In this document: in pieces, positions 8,833-19,127 of the stretch
Layout: the number at the start of each line of letters is the position of its first letter
Numbering within the stretch: position 1 is the first letter of the stretch
From: an uncultured Flavobacteriales bacterium
GTDB taxonomy: Bacteria > Bacteroidota > Bacteroidia > Flavobacteriales_D > Crocinitomicaceae
Length of the DNA: 64,000 nt
NCBI GenBank assembly: GCA_905480145.1
Contig: CAJQPA010000008.1
Location: 1-64,000, forward strand
Reading direction: 5' to 3'
Program-made: the position numbers and the translations under genes
Notes under the pieces: generated by a model
Databases searched by the model: none
The model's input: only the letters and a program-made list of their open reading frames with translations
Told to the model about the DNA's origin: nothing

Positions 8833-8914
8833 GAGATTTAAGATATTAATGATTGAATTGTAATTCATGGAAAAGCGATTGGTGCTTTCAATAGCTAATT
8901 GCTTCTTTTTTTGT

Positions 8915-8922
8915 TAATTTTG
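8915..8922 (+). promoter_or_regulatory. candidate -7 box TAATTTTG for valS
   Basis: An exact TAnnTTTG match ends 21 bases before the valS ATG. A TTG lies only 13 bases upstream, shorter than the usual -33 spacing. Confidence 0.45.
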
Positions 8923-8943
8923 CGGCTTATAATTTATTGAACT

Positions 8944-11565
8944 ATGGAGACACCAAAAACGTACGAGCCGCAGAAGGCAGAGGAGAAATGGTATGCACAT
9001 TGGATGGAAAAAGGATATTTTCATTCTGTACCTGATGAGAGAGAGGCGTATACGGTCGTAATCCCACCTCCAAACGTAACGGGAGTATTGCATATGGGGC
9101 ATATGTTAAACAATACTATTCAAGATGTATTGGTTCGTCGTGCAAGAATGTTGGATAAAAATGCTTGTTGGGTTCCTGGGACTGACCATGCATCTATTGC
9201 TACCGAGGCCAAGGTGGTTCAGAAATTACGCAATGAAGGGATTAAAAAATCAGATTTAACGCGTGATGAATTTTTAGGTCATGCATTTGAATGGAAAGAC
9301 AAACATGGAGGAATAATATTAGAACAATTGAAGAAGTTAGGAGCTTCATGTGATTGGGAAAGAACAAGTTTTACAATGGATCCAGAATATTCGGAATCTG
9401 TTTTGGATGTTTTTATTGACCTTTTCAATAAAGGTAAGATTTACCGTGGGTTAAGAATGGTCAACTGGGATCCAGAAGCTTTGACAGCACTTTCTGATGA
9501 AGAGGTTTTGCATAAAGAAGTGAATTCTAAGTTGTTTCATGTTCGATATAAAATTGCAGATACAGATGATCAATGGTTAACAATAGCTACAACTCGACCG
9601 GAGACAATTTTGGGTGATTCAGCTATTTGTGTAAATCCAAATGATGCACGATATGCCAACTTGAAAGGTAAAAAGGCGATTGTTCCAATTTGTGGCAGAG
9701 AGATCCCAATTATTTTTGATGATTACGTAGATATTGATTTTGGTACAGGTTGCCTGAAGGTGACACCTGCCCATGATACAAATGATTATGATCTAGGTAA
9801 GAAACATAACCTTGAAACAATTGATATTCTGGATCAACATGGTGCTATCAATGAGAATGGTATGCATTATAAAGGAATGGATCGTTTCGAAGCACGTAAG
9901 GCTATCGAAGTTGAATTAAATGAGAAAGGATACTTAACGAAAACAGAAGATTACATCAATAAGGTGGGGTATTCCGAGAGAACATCCGCTGTCATTGAGC
10001 CAAGGCTATCATTGCAATGGTTTGTAAGCATGAAAGACCTTTCTAAAACCGCTTTGGATAATGTTATGGATGGTGATATTCAATTTCATCCAGAGAAGTT
10101 TAAAAATACCTACCGTCACTGGATGGAAAACATCAAAGACTGGTGTATTTCTAGGCAATTGTGGTGGGGACATCAGATTCCAGCTTGGTATTATGGTGAA
10201 GGAGAAGATGATTTTGTAGTTGCTAAGACTGCTGAAGAGGCTGCCACAAAGGCTTCAGATAAATCTGGTAGAACAATTTCAACTTCTGATTTGAAACAAG
10301 ATGAGGATGTGTTGGATACATGGTTTTCTAGTTGGTTATGGCCAATATCTGTATTCAATGGTCTAACTGATCCTGAAAATGAAGAAATTAAATACTACTA
10401 TCCAACAAACGATCTAGTAACAGCACCTGAAATTATGTTTTTCTGGGTTGCTCGTATGATTATCGCAGGTAATGAGTATTTGGGAGAAATTCCATTTAAG
10501 AATGTTTATTACACAGGAATTGTTCGAGATAAGTTAGGTCGAAAGATGTCGAAATCTTTGGGTAATTCACCTGACCCAATCGAATTGATTAATAAGTATG
10601 GAGCAGATGGAGTAAGGGTAGGAGTTCTTATTTCCTCTCCAGCAGGCAATGATCTTCCGTTTGATAGTTCTCAATGTGAGCAAGGACGTAATTTCACCAA
10701 TAAAATTTGGAATGCTTATCGTTTAGTGGATACTTGGTCAGTTCAAGAAGATTTGGCGCAGCCAGAATCTTCTGTGCGAGCAATCGAATGGTTTGACTCT
10801 AAATTGAATAAAGAATTAGCAATCATTAATGAGCAATACGATAAGTTTAAAATTTCGGAAGCTTTAATGACGACCTATAAGTTGGTTTGGGATGATTTCT
10901 GTTCGTGGTACCTTGAAATGATTAAACCTGGGTATCAGCATCCAATTGACGCAAAGACCTTAGAGTCAACAAAATTATTCTTTGAGAAATTGTTGAAAAT
11001 ATTACAACCATTCACGCCATTTGTTGCAGAAGAATTATGGCATTCAATACGTGAAAGGGAAGAGGATATAGTTGTTGCGGAATGGCCAGAATTAGGTGAG
11101 GTGGATCAAGATATTCTGAACAAATTTGATGTTGCCAATGATGTGATTACTGATATTCGTAACATTCGTAAGAAAAACAACATTGCCAATAAGGTGAAAT
11201 TAGAGTTGTTTATAAAGAAGAATGCGGAGATCGATGAGTCTTTTGATTGTGTCATTAAAAAGATGTGTAATCTTTCAGTTTTAGATTATGTAATAGATAA
11301 GGTGATAAACTCTAACTCATTCATTGTCAACCAGAACGAATTCTTTGTTCCGTTTGGTGACACGATTGATGTTGAAGCGGAAAAAACCAAATTAAACGAG
11401 GAATTAAACTATACGAAAGGGTTCTTAAAAACCGTTCAGAAAAAATTATCCAATGAACGTTTTGTGAGCAGTGCACCGGAGCAAGTTGTTGCAAGTGAGC
11501 GTAAAAAAGAATCTGATGCTTTAGGAAAAATAGCAATATTGGAAGAGAAGATTGGAGGAATGTAA
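8944..11565 (+). CDS. valS: valine--tRNA ligase
   Basis: The 873-residue class I synthetase charges tRNA-Val. The HIGH motif appears as HMGH at 50-53 within [13 protein letters not shown], and KMSKS is at 534-538 ([10 protein letters not shown]). An editing (CP1) domain includes the [10 protein letters not shown] and [12 protein letters not shown] blocks that clear misacylated Thr-tRNA. The anticodon-binding domain covers ~620-770. The C-terminal ~60 residues form the coiled-coil arm typical of ValS ([11 protein letters not shown] to LEEKIGGM), which separates it from IleS and LeuS. It is probably monocistronic or followed by the helicase 32 bases downstream. Confidence 0.98.
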   Translation: METPKTYEPQKAEEKWYAHWMEKGYFHSVPDEREAYTVVIPPPNVTGVLHMGHMLNNTIQDVLVRRARMLDKNACWVPGTDHASIATEAKVVQKLRNEGIKKSDLTRDEFLGHAFEWKDKHGGIILEQLKKLGASCDWERTSFTMDPEYSESVLDVFIDLFNKGKIYRGLRMVNWDPEALTALSDEEVLHKEVNSKLFHVRYKIADTDDQWLTIATTRPETILGDSAICVNPNDARYANLKGKKAIVPICGREIPIIFDDYVDIDFGTGCLKVTPAHDTNDYDLGKKHNLETIDILDQHGAINENGMHYKGMDRFEARKAIEVELNEKGYLTKTEDYINKVGYSERTSAVIEPRLSLQWFVSMKDLSKTALDNVMDGDIQFHPEKFKNTYRHWMENIKDWCISRQLWWGHQIPAWYYGEGEDDFVVAKTAEEAATKASDKSGRTISTSDLKQDEDVLDTWFSSWLWPISVFNGLTDPENEEIKYYYPTNDLVTAPEIMFFWVARMIIAGNEYLGEIPFKNVYYTGIVRDKLGRKMSKSLGNSPDPIELINKYGADGVRVGVLISSPAGNDLPFDSSQCEQGRNFTNKIWNAYRLVDTWSVQEDLAQPESSVRAIEWFDSKLNKELAIINEQYDKFKISEALMTTYKLVWDDFCSWYLEMIKPGYQHPIDAKTLESTKLFFEKLLKILQPFTPFVAEELWHSIREREEDIVVAEWPELGEVDQDILNKFDVANDVITDIRNIRKKNNIANKVKLELFIKKNAEIDESFDCVIKKMCNLSVLDYVIDKVINSNSFIVNQNEFFVPFGDTIDVEAEKTKLNEELNYTKGFLKTVQKKLSNERFVSSAPEQVVASERKKESDALGKIAILEEKIGGM

Positions 11566-11597
11566 ATTGATTCACTTGTAAATAGCAGTATATAATT

Positions 11598-13430
11598 ATG
11601 CAAGAGCTTCATCCGCATCAAACTCATCTTTTATCTTGCATTTCTTTAGAATTAAAGGAACAAGAGAAACGATATAAAATTGATCCAAAGTCAGGTTTAA
11701 AAAAACTCCGGGCTCTAGGAGTGTTGCTTCATCCGATAAACGTTACTCGGAAATCTTTTGGATACGCAGATTATCCTGAAGTTGCTTTTCGTCTTTCGTT
11801 TCTTAATGACACTTCATCTTTTAAAGATAATTCGGCCATTGAATGTTTTATCGACGGCGAAGATTCTATAAAAGGTGTTTTGTTAGGGTTGGATGGGAAA
11901 AAGGGAATGGTACGGTTATTTTCTCCTGATTTCCCAGATTGGATAGAAGAAAGTGGTGTAGGAATAAAATTGTCACCGGATCAGCATACGATTGATCAAA
12001 TGAATTTGGCCGTTAAAGAGGTGGATTCAAAACCGTGGATAAAAAAACTTTTTTCATCTATTCATGGTAAAGAAAAATTTGGAAAGAAGTCGTTTCAAAA
12101 TTCAAGCTTAGATTTTAAAAATACTCATCTTAATAGCAGTCAAAAAAATGCAGTCAGTGCGATTTATGACAACCAAGATTTATTAGTTGTTCATGGACCT
12201 CCTGGCACTGGAAAGACCACAACTCTGATTGAAGCTGTAGTTCAGAAGATAAAATCAGGAGATCGAATTTTAATGACTGCTCCTAGCAATGCGGCTGTTG
12301 ATAACTTCGCTAGAGGATTGATTGATGCGGGAGTTAAGATACTTAGAGTTGGGAATACTTTAAAAGTGGATGCTGCAATTTTTCCTTTTACAAGTATTGG
12401 AAGGATGCAAAATTCAACAGAACAGAAAAACATTAAGCGCTTAAAAATTCAGGCGGAAGAATTTAGAAAAATGGCCTTGCAGTATAAGCGAAGTTTCGGC
12501 AAGGCAGAGAGGGAGCAGCGATCATTGCTGTTCAGAGAAATGAAGAAAATCAGAAAGGAAATTAGAGATATACGAGATCATTTTGATGGCAAGTTATATG
12601 AGAAAGCTGATGTTATTTTAGGAACGCCAATTGGATTAAAAAATTTTCTACCAAAAGATGCAATTTTCGACACTTTATTCTTTGATGAGGGTGGACAATG
12701 CGTTGAGCCATTAGCTTGGTTGATTTTTCCTTTTGCTAAAACGTGGGTTTTAGCAGGTGATCCATTTCAATTGCCTCCAACAGTTCTATCCGCGGAAGCC
12801 GTTAAAAAAGGATTTAACGTTTCTATTTTAGAGAAAGCTTTTGATAAATGTGAGAATGTTCATTTCTTGGACACGCAATACCGTATGAGAAAGTCAATTG
12901 CTGATTTTTCGAGTCGTTATTTTTACAACAATGAATTACAAACACCTGAAAATCAAAATGACATCGGTCAGCACGCGGTGTTTTATGATACTGCAGGCAC
13001 TGGCTTTGAAGAACGGTCAGGAAAAGATGGTGCTTCTTTAATCAATGAAGGTGAGTTAGATTTAGTTCATAAAATCATTGATGCGAATAAATTCATTGAT
13101 AATGAGCTTGCCGTAATATCGCCTTATTCAGGGCAGGTTCAGCAAGCAAAGGAGCTACTTTCTACGAATGTTAGAATTAGCACTGTAGATAGCTTTCAAG
13201 GGCAGGAGAAGAAGATTGTCATTATCTCTTTAGTTCGTTCAAATTCAGATGCGATCATTGGCTTCTTAAAAGATTATCGTAGAATGAATGTTGCTATGAC
13301 CCGTGCAAAGGAGCAGTTAATAGTAATAGGGGATAGCTCGACTATTGGTCAGGATAAATTCTTCTCACAATTCTTAGAGTATATGGAAGAAATCAATGGT
13401 TATAAAAGTGCTTGGGAATTAATGGGATAG
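11598..13430 (+). CDS. superfamily 1 UPF1/IGHMBP2-like helicase
   Basis: This 610-residue protein is a UPF1-like SF1 helicase (AAA_11/AAA_12 architecture). Walker A GPPGTGKTTT starts near residue 200. The Walker B box is DEGGQ at ~362, matching the DEAGQ form of this family. Motif III is LAGDPFQLPP, motif IV region QYRMRKSI, motif V STVDSFQGQE and motif VI VAMTRAKEQL. A ~190-residue N-terminal region carries the beta-barrel that precedes the motor in IGHMBP2-type enzymes, and a charged helix (~275-330) inserts in domain 1B. The bacterial role is poorly defined (DNA or RNA unwinding). It has no export signal. It ends 8 bases from the convergent peptidase. Confidence 0.9.
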   Translation: MQELHPHQTHLLSCISLELKEQEKRYKIDPKSGLKKLRALGVLLHPINVTRKSFGYADYPEVAFRLSFLNDTSSFKDNSAIECFIDGEDSIKGVLLGLDGKKGMVRLFSPDFPDWIEESGVGIKLSPDQHTIDQMNLAVKEVDSKPWIKKLFSSIHGKEKFGKKSFQNSSLDFKNTHLNSSQKNAVSAIYDNQDLLVVHGPPGTGKTTTLIEAVVQKIKSGDRILMTAPSNAAVDNFARGLIDAGVKILRVGNTLKVDAAIFPFTSIGRMQNSTEQKNIKRLKIQAEEFRKMALQYKRSFGKAEREQRSLLFREMKKIRKEIRDIRDHFDGKLYEKADVILGTPIGLKNFLPKDAIFDTLFFDEGGQCVEPLAWLIFPFAKTWVLAGDPFQLPPTVLSAEAVKKGFNVSILEKAFDKCENVHFLDTQYRMRKSIADFSSRYFYNNELQTPENQNDIGQHAVFYDTAGTGFEERSGKDGASLINEGELDLVHKIIDANKFIDNELAVISPYSGQVQQAKELLSTNVRISTVDSFQGQEKKIVIISLVRSNSDAIIGFLKDYRRMNVAMTRAKEQLIVIGDSSTIGQDKFFSQFLEYMEEINGYKSAWELMG

Positions 13431-13438
13431 TATTCGAG

Positions 13439-15349
13439 TTACTTTACAATTTCGGCGATTGTAGTTCTAGTTACAAAATGATAGCTTGAACTTGCTTTTT
13501 TAAATGTTTCTCGTGCAAAAAGATGATCCGATTTACTGTTAGAGTTCATTAACTCTTGATAAACACCTTCCACCAACCATCGACGTCCAATCTTCACTAA
13601 GAAGGCTTGCATGTCGTCTTGAACGTCTCTAAAACCTGCTCGTGCACAGAGTTTAAACCAATCAGATTTTAAAATGGAATTCCCTTCTATGGAAAATTTA
13701 AATTGATTGTTCAATGCCAGCATTACACTGTGTGGTGTCGAACTGTTCAAGGTTCGCACAAATGCTAACCATTCTTGTGTTGTAAAATCACCACGAGTTT
13801 TATTCTCAAATGCCTTATCAATTTTGCCACCTTCGTTTAAGTCATTCGCTAGTTGAATCATTTTGTTCAAGCGGGGAGATGTAATTTCGGCATGGTTCTC
13901 TGGCATTCCAGGCTGGTAAATCCACTCTTCTGCGTTAAACTCAATGTTGTGAGGTTCTAGTAAGTCCTTTTTTAAATCAGACAAAAAGTCTTCCGTAGTA
14001 ATAGATTGAAAAGAATGTTTGACAAAGTAGTTGTTTAAAAACTCATCCAATAATTCTCGGCCAGCAGCTTGTTCAAGTGTTCTTAAGAAGAAGGCTCCTT
14101 TCACATAAGCGATATCCGTCATACCATCATCCGGAGCTCTGCCATCCAAGTGTAGTTTTAAATGAGAATCTTCAGGGTGTTCGCTGTTCTCTATAGTTTC
14201 AATGGATGCTAATAAATCTTGGTATTCTATTGTGGCTAGAATATCAGCTTCTTCTTTACCGTATAACGCTTCCATGATTCTATTTTCAAAATAAACGGTA
14301 AACCCTTCGTTTAACCAGAAGTCGTCCCAAGTGGCATTTGTTACGAGGTTACCCGACCATGAGTGCGCCAATTCATGTGCAATAACAGAAGTCGAACTTC
14401 TATCTCCAGTCAATAGAGTTGGATTCGCAAAAGTTAATCTTGGGTTTTCCATTCCTCCAAAAGGAAATGAATAAGGTAGCATGACGATGTCGTATTGATC
14501 CCATTGATACTCGCCATATATTGCAGAAGCTGCAGCAATCATTTTTGGAAGGTCAGTGAACTCGTATATACAGTCCTCGGCTAGTTCTTTTTCAGAATAG
14601 ACACCACAGTTATCACCTAGAGAGGAGTACACCATGTCACCAACTGCAAGTGCTATTAAATATGAGGGTATTCTTTGTTTCATTTCGAAATGATACAGAT
14701 TATCATCATTTCTTTCTCTTGGATTTTTGGCACTCATTAATGCTATAACGCCTTGTGGTACTTTAACATCTGCAGAGTATGTAATTCTGTTCAAAGGGCT
14801 ATCTTGTAAAGGAATCCATGATCTAGTAAGAATAGCTTGTCCCTGAGTGTATAGGTAGGGATGCTGTTTTCCTGTAGTTTGTTCAGGAGCAAGCCAATCA
14901 AGTGCTTCTGTTTTTTCCGTTGTTTGATAGTATATGTTGATGAATTTAGTATCGTTATTAATTGCAACGTTTAATGCTCTACCCATTTGCTCAGAATATT
15001 CACCAATTGTGAAGTCTACGTTGTTTTCATTTTTTATTCCTGTTGTTATCTTAATGATTTCTAATCCTTTAATGTCAAAAATGGCCTGGTTAACATTATG
15101 ATCGCTCATTTCATGACGAGCAATTCCATATATTTTTTTGTTTTCAAAATTTACGTCAAGCTCTAAGTGTAAATGTTTAGTTCTAATATCTTCTATGTTT
15201 GCATAAGAATGAACATCTTTAGCAAGGATTAACTTTGATTCTTTTTGGTCCGTATTGTCTTGACCATGAGAGTCTTTATTGCTTTTTTTTGTTGTACAAG
15301 ATGAAGTAATTAGGATTGATGCTATAAAGATTAAATAAGAAACTCTCAT
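13439..15349 (-). CDS. M1 family aminopeptidase lipoprotein (leukotriene A4 hydrolase-like)
   Basis: The 636-residue zinc peptidase carries a lipoprotein signal ending ILITSSC, so it is anchored in the envelope. Zinc site HELAH is at 325-329 with the third ligand Glu in NEGFT about 19 residues later; substrate loop GGMENPRLTF precedes it. The run TLLTGDRSS, HSWSGNLVTN, WDDFWLNEGFTVY closely follows leukotriene A4 hydrolase / aminopeptidase B, including their C-terminal helical domain (~480-636). Bacterial relatives trim amino acids from short peptides. It is divergent from two POT peptide transporters, which fits extracytoplasmic peptide digestion followed by uptake. A TATATTTG -7 box lies 20 bases upstream. 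Confidence 0.93.
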   Translation of the reverse strand: MRVSYLIFIASILITSSCTTKKSNKDSHGQDNTDQKESKLILAKDVHSYANIEDIRTKHLHLELDVNFENKKIYGIARHEMSDHNVNQAIFDIKGLEIIKITTGIKNENNVDFTIGEYSEQMGRALNVAINNDTKFINIYYQTTEKTEALDWLAPEQTTGKQHPYLYTQGQAILTRSWIPLQDSPLNRITYSADVKVPQGVIALMSAKNPRERNDDNLYHFEMKQRIPSYLIALAVGDMVYSSLGDNCGVYSEKELAEDCIYEFTDLPKMIAAASAIYGEYQWDQYDIVMLPYSFPFGGMENPRLTFANPTLLTGDRSSTSVIAHELAHSWSGNLVTNATWDDFWLNEGFTVYFENRIMEALYGKEEADILATIEYQDLLASIETIENSEHPEDSHLKLHLDGRAPDDGMTDIAYVKGAFFLRTLEQAAGRELLDEFLNNYFVKHSFQSITTEDFLSDLKKDLLEPHNIEFNAEEWIYQPGMPENHAEITSPRLNKMIQLANDLNEGGKIDKAFENKTRGDFTTQEWLAFVRTLNSSTPHSVMLALNNQFKFSIEGNSILKSDWFKLCARAGFRDVQDDMQAFLVKIGRRWLVEGVYQELMNSNSKSDHLFARETFKKASSSYHFVTRTTIAEIVK

Positions 15350-15369
15350 TGTTATTCGTTTTGGTAGAA

Positions 15370-15377
15370 CAAATATA
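15370..15377 (-). promoter_or_regulatory. candidate -7 box TATATTTG for the LTA4H-like peptidase
   Basis: An exact TAnnTTTG match on the minus strand ends 20 bases upstream of the ATG at 15349. The -33 element is unclear. Confidence 0.4.
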
Positions 15378-15475
15378 GCGATTCCTCGAGGATTAAATAT
15401 GAAAGAGCGGGACCTAAAATTCTCATATTTAAGAAATTTTACTTAGCTTCACACACTCTTAAAATAGATTAAAAT

Positions 15476-16870
15476 ATGAGCCAAGATATCAGTATAGATT
15501 CTCAGAAAACATTGTTAGGACACCCAGTGGGGTTGTTTGTTTTGTTTTTTACGGAGATGTGGGAACGTTTTTCATATTATGGAATGCGTGCAATTTTAAC
15601 ATTGTACTTAGTTGAAAAGACAGATGCCATAAACCCAGGACTTGGTTGGACTGATATTGAAGCGCTTTCGCTTTATGGTTGGTATACAATGATGGTTTAT
15701 GTTATGTCTATACCCGGTGGTATAATTGCAGATAAATTTTTAGGACAGAAAAAATCTGTATACGTTGGTGGTGTTCTGTTGTTAATAGGGCATAGTATAT
15801 TGGCGGTAGAGCAAACTTGGGCATTCTATTCTGGGCTAGTTTTTATAGTTTTAGGAGTTGGAATGCTTAAGCCTAATATCTCAACAATGGTTGGAGGTCT
15901 ATACAAGCAAGGAGATTTGAGAAGAGATAAGGGGTTTACTGTATTTTATATCGGGATTAATATAGGAGCATTCTTAGCAAGTATTGTTGTAGGTTATGTT
16001 GGTGAAGTTCATGGGTGGCATTATGGTTTTGGATTAGCCGGATTAGGAATGTTGTTAGGATTGCTTCAGTATGCATTAGGACAAAAACACTTAAAACATG
16101 TTGGGAATTTCCTTGGTGCTTCTGAGAACTTAAAGGAGAAGGAGGCCATGAAAAAGCCTTTGACAAAAATAGAAAAGGACAGAGTTTCGGTACTTTTACT
16201 TTCCTTTCTCATCGTAATTTTGTTCTGGGGTGCTTTTGAGCAGGCCGGTGGCTTAATGAATATTTATACGAAAACGAAAACAGATAGAATGTTGCTAGGA
16301 ATGGAAATTCCAGCTACTTGGTTTCAATCACTAAATGCCTTGTTCATAGTCGTTTTCGGGACAATTGTTGCCGGTTTTTGGGCGAAAAGAAAATTAAATG
16401 GAAAGGAAGCATCATCATTATTTAAGATGATAGTTGGTTTAATTGTAATGGGAGCTGGTTTCTTTTTTATGACAGCCGCTGTTGCTCAATTCAACTCAAC
16501 TGGTTCATCAGCTATGTATTGGTTAGTATTAGCTTACCTTTTTCATACGATAGGAGAATTGTGTTTATCACCAGTCGCATTATCGTTCATAACTAAATTA
16601 GCGCCACTTAAATATGCTTCTATAATGATGGGAGTTTATTTTGCAATGACCGGATTTGGAAGTAAGTTAGCTGGTTTGTTAGGTGAATGGTCTTCTTCAT
16701 TGGGTGAGTATACAATCTTTACGGGGATTGCAATTTTTACTATTGTAATTGGATTTTTAGTTCTTTTAGTTTTGAAAAAACTAAAAGCTATGACGCACGG
16801 TGCGGAAGAGAAAGAAGGTGATGATGAGTTTCATGAAGCTGAAGGCTTTGAAATTATAGACCAACTCTAA
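15476..16870 (+). CDS. POT family proton-coupled peptide transporter (1)
   Basis: This 464-residue multi-spanning protein belongs to the POT/PTR branch of the major facilitator superfamily, which imports di- and tripeptides with protons. The N-terminal GHPVGLFVLFFTEMWERFSYYGMR region contains the ExxERFxxYG signature (EMWERFSYYG), and the second family block FYIGINIGAF lies in TM5. The helix pattern suggests 12-14 spans, with a highly charged C-terminal tail (EEKEGDDEFHEAEG). It stands 38 bases before a second POT gene and divergent from an aminopeptidase lipoprotein, which supports a peptide-uptake role. Substrate range cannot be read from the sequence. Confidence 0.93.
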   Translation: MSQDISIDSQKTLLGHPVGLFVLFFTEMWERFSYYGMRAILTLYLVEKTDAINPGLGWTDIEALSLYGWYTMMVYVMSIPGGIIADKFLGQKKSVYVGGVLLLIGHSILAVEQTWAFYSGLVFIVLGVGMLKPNISTMVGGLYKQGDLRRDKGFTVFYIGINIGAFLASIVVGYVGEVHGWHYGFGLAGLGMLLGLLQYALGQKHLKHVGNFLGASENLKEKEAMKKPLTKIEKDRVSVLLLSFLIVILFWGAFEQAGGLMNIYTKTKTDRMLLGMEIPATWFQSLNALFIVVFGTIVAGFWAKRKLNGKEASSLFKMIVGLIVMGAGFFFMTAAVAQFNSTGSSAMYWLVLAYLFHTIGELCLSPVALSFITKLAPLKYASIMMGVYFAMTGFGSKLAGLLGEWSSSLGEYTIFTGIAIFTIVIGFLVLLVLKKLKAMTHGAEEKEGDDEFHEAEGFEIIDQL

Positions 16871-16908
16871 AAATTTATTTTTTTAACTATTAATACAACA
16901 ATTTAGAT

Positions 16909-19068
16909 ATGTCAAATCAGGCAACAGAAAACACTAATTTTTTTGATTCACAAGTATTAGGGCACCCAGCAGGATTATTCGTTCTATTCTTTACAGAAAT
17001 GTGGGAAAGATTTTCATTCTATGGGATGAGAGTTTTATTGGTGAATTTCCTTACAATGGCCGTGATTGGTTATAATCCAGGTTGGGAATGGTCTACTGAG
17101 AATGCAACAGCACTTTTTGGGACATACGCAGGATTACTATACTTAACACCAATATTGGGTGGTATTATCGCAGATAAATTAATTGGATATCGCTGGGCAG
17201 TGGTTGTTGGAGCCTTGATTATGACTTTAGGTCATGCGTCTATGGCGGTGGAAACTGAGTTCTCTTTATATTTTGGTTTAGCTTTATTGGTAATTGGTAC
17301 TGGTTTCTTTAAACCAACTATGACCTCTATTATTTCCGAAATGTATAAGGATACACCAAAGAAAAAAGATGGTGCTTACACAATTTTCTATATGGGGGTT
17401 AATGCTGGAGCATTCTTCGGAATGATGCTTTGTGGATACTTGGCCGAAAAAATTGGATGGTCATACGGGTTTGGTCTTGCAGGTGTCTTTATGCTTTTAG
17501 GTACATTGCAATTCTGGTTATCTAAACCATTATTTGGAAATATCGGAGAAATACCTAGTAAAATTGAAGCAGCAAAGCCACATGAGGTAGAGGGTGTTCA
17601 AGATGCATCAGGTGTTGTTGATGATTTTAACGAGAAAAATGCTGAAGATCCATCAACTGATAATGCCAAAGCAAACGCCTTCACAATGGTTGATAAAGTC
17701 TTAATTGGAATTACATCAGTAATTGGTTTACTTTATCTATTAAATGATCCAATGTCTAAAATTGCAGGCATAAACTTATTCCCATTCAGCGTTGGTTCTT
17801 TGGGAGGTGAATATGTAGCTGTCTTAGTAGGTTTAGGTTTATTCTTGTTCTTAGTTGTAACTAGAATATTCAGATACGATAGAGTAACTCGTGATCGAAT
17901 GATTGCTTTTGTAATTTTCGCATTCTTTACAGTATTCTTCTGGTTATCGTTTGAGCAAGGAGCAACTTCATTAGTTCTATTTGCTAGAGATTCTGTGGAT
18001 AGAGTAATGACTGGAGATGCTGCAATCGCATACAACATAGTGAATACATTATTGACAGTAATTCCATTGTTGTTTATTACATGGGTTTTAGTTCTTCTTT
18101 GGAAAAAGACGTACAAAACAATTCCAGGATCAAACATTGTTTTGGTAATTTGTTTTGCTGGAATGTGGGGTATAGTAGGCTGGATGTTAAACAGAGATTT
18201 CAATACTATCTCATATGATGTTGAATATGGTGCAATTCAAGGAGACCCATTATTGGATGATGAAACTGGAAAACAAAAAGCAGATGAAAAAGGAAATCTA
18301 TTGTTTGCCAATACTCCAATAACTGAGAACACTGAAGTTCCTGAGGGAGCAACAATAGTATCACAAGTAACTAGCATTGGTGAGCCTTTAGAATTAGCAG
18401 TTGATTCTGATGTTAATTTAATTACAATGAACAACGAAGGAACGGTTTACGGTTATTTGAGTAAAGAAGCTGTAGAACGCGCAAGAGAGAACGGAATTAA
18501 GTATTCTCGTGACAATGGTGTAATTAAAGCTAAAGTTTTAAAAATAAAAGATAACGAAGTTACTATTACCGTTAGCTGGTTTAGTATTTTAAACTCATTC
18601 TTTATTATTGCTTTCGCATCTATATTTTCTAAATGGTGGGAGTCTAAGTACAATCCTTCAGCTACGGGTAAATACGCTCTTGGCCTAATCATTATGGCGA
18701 TTGGATTTGGTCTTTTGGCTTATGGATCTTATGGTATTCAAGACGGAGTCAAAGTGAGTATGATTTGGTTAGTATTCGCATATTTATTCCATACACTTGG
18801 AGAGTTATGTATATCTCCAGTTGGATTGTCTTATGTGAGTAAATTAGTTCCAGGCAGAATGATTGCCTTCATGTTCGGTATGTGGTATTTGGCAATTGCT
18901 ATTGGTAATAAGCTTGCCGCTGTAGTTGGTGGTCAAATCGAAGCGATAACAGAAGAATATTCGTTATCTGTTTTCTTCCTAATATTTACGATTGTTCCAG
19001 CTGTCGCAGGTCTTTTGATACTGGCTTTAAGTCCAGTAATGAAAAAATTAATGCACGGCGTTAAATAG
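16909..19068 (+). CDS. POT family peptide transporter (2) with extra extracytoplasmic domain
   Basis: This 719-residue POT transporter is paralogous to the gene just upstream (GHPAGLFVLFFTEMWERFSF and FYMGVNAGAF blocks match). It is ~255 residues longer. One expansion is a polar loop at ~205-255. The main one, ~427-552, sits between two membrane helices and is polar and beta-rich, with VEYGAIQGDPLLDDETGKQK, a VPEGATIVSQVTSIGE stretch and a final KIKDNEVTITVSW before the next helix. Such an insert would face the periplasm or cytoplasm depending on helix count; I favour the periplasm. Its role is unknown. A clear terminator follows, so the two POT genes form one transcription unit. Confidence 0.9.
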   Translation: MSNQATENTNFFDSQVLGHPAGLFVLFFTEMWERFSFYGMRVLLVNFLTMAVIGYNPGWEWSTENATALFGTYAGLLYLTPILGGIIADKLIGYRWAVVVGALIMTLGHASMAVETEFSLYFGLALLVIGTGFFKPTMTSIISEMYKDTPKKKDGAYTIFYMGVNAGAFFGMMLCGYLAEKIGWSYGFGLAGVFMLLGTLQFWLSKPLFGNIGEIPSKIEAAKPHEVEGVQDASGVVDDFNEKNAEDPSTDNAKANAFTMVDKVLIGITSVIGLLYLLNDPMSKIAGINLFPFSVGSLGGEYVAVLVGLGLFLFLVVTRIFRYDRVTRDRMIAFVIFAFFTVFFWLSFEQGATSLVLFARDSVDRVMTGDAAIAYNIVNTLLTVIPLLFITWVLVLLWKKTYKTIPGSNIVLVICFAGMWGIVGWMLNRDFNTISYDVEYGAIQGDPLLDDETGKQKADEKGNLLFANTPITENTEVPEGATIVSQVTSIGEPLELAVDSDVNLITMNNEGTVYGYLSKEAVERARENGIKYSRDNGVIKAKVLKIKDNEVTITVSWFSILNSFFIIAFASIFSKWWESKYNPSATGKYALGLIIMAIGFGLLAYGSYGIQDGVKVSMIWLVFAYLFHTLGELCISPVGLSYVSKLVPGRMIAFMFGMWYLAIAIGNKLAAVVGGQIEAITEEYSLSVFFLIFTIVPAVAGLLILALSPVMKKLMHGVK

Positions 19069-19086
19069 ATAATAAAATCAATTACT

Positions 19087-19115
19087 AAAAACAGCATTTC
19101 GGTGCTGTTTTTTTA
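19087..19115 (+). terminator. rho-independent terminator after the POT pair
   Basis: ACAGCA (19091-19096) pairs with TGCTGT (19103-19108), preceded by an A run and followed by eight T residues. Confidence 0.85.
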
Positions 19116-19127
19116 TTTACAATAATT

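Noticed and set aside
15476-19068. Recent duplication of the two POT genes
   Set aside because: They share family motifs, but their DNA and loops differ strongly and one carries large inserts, so it is an old paralogy at most.
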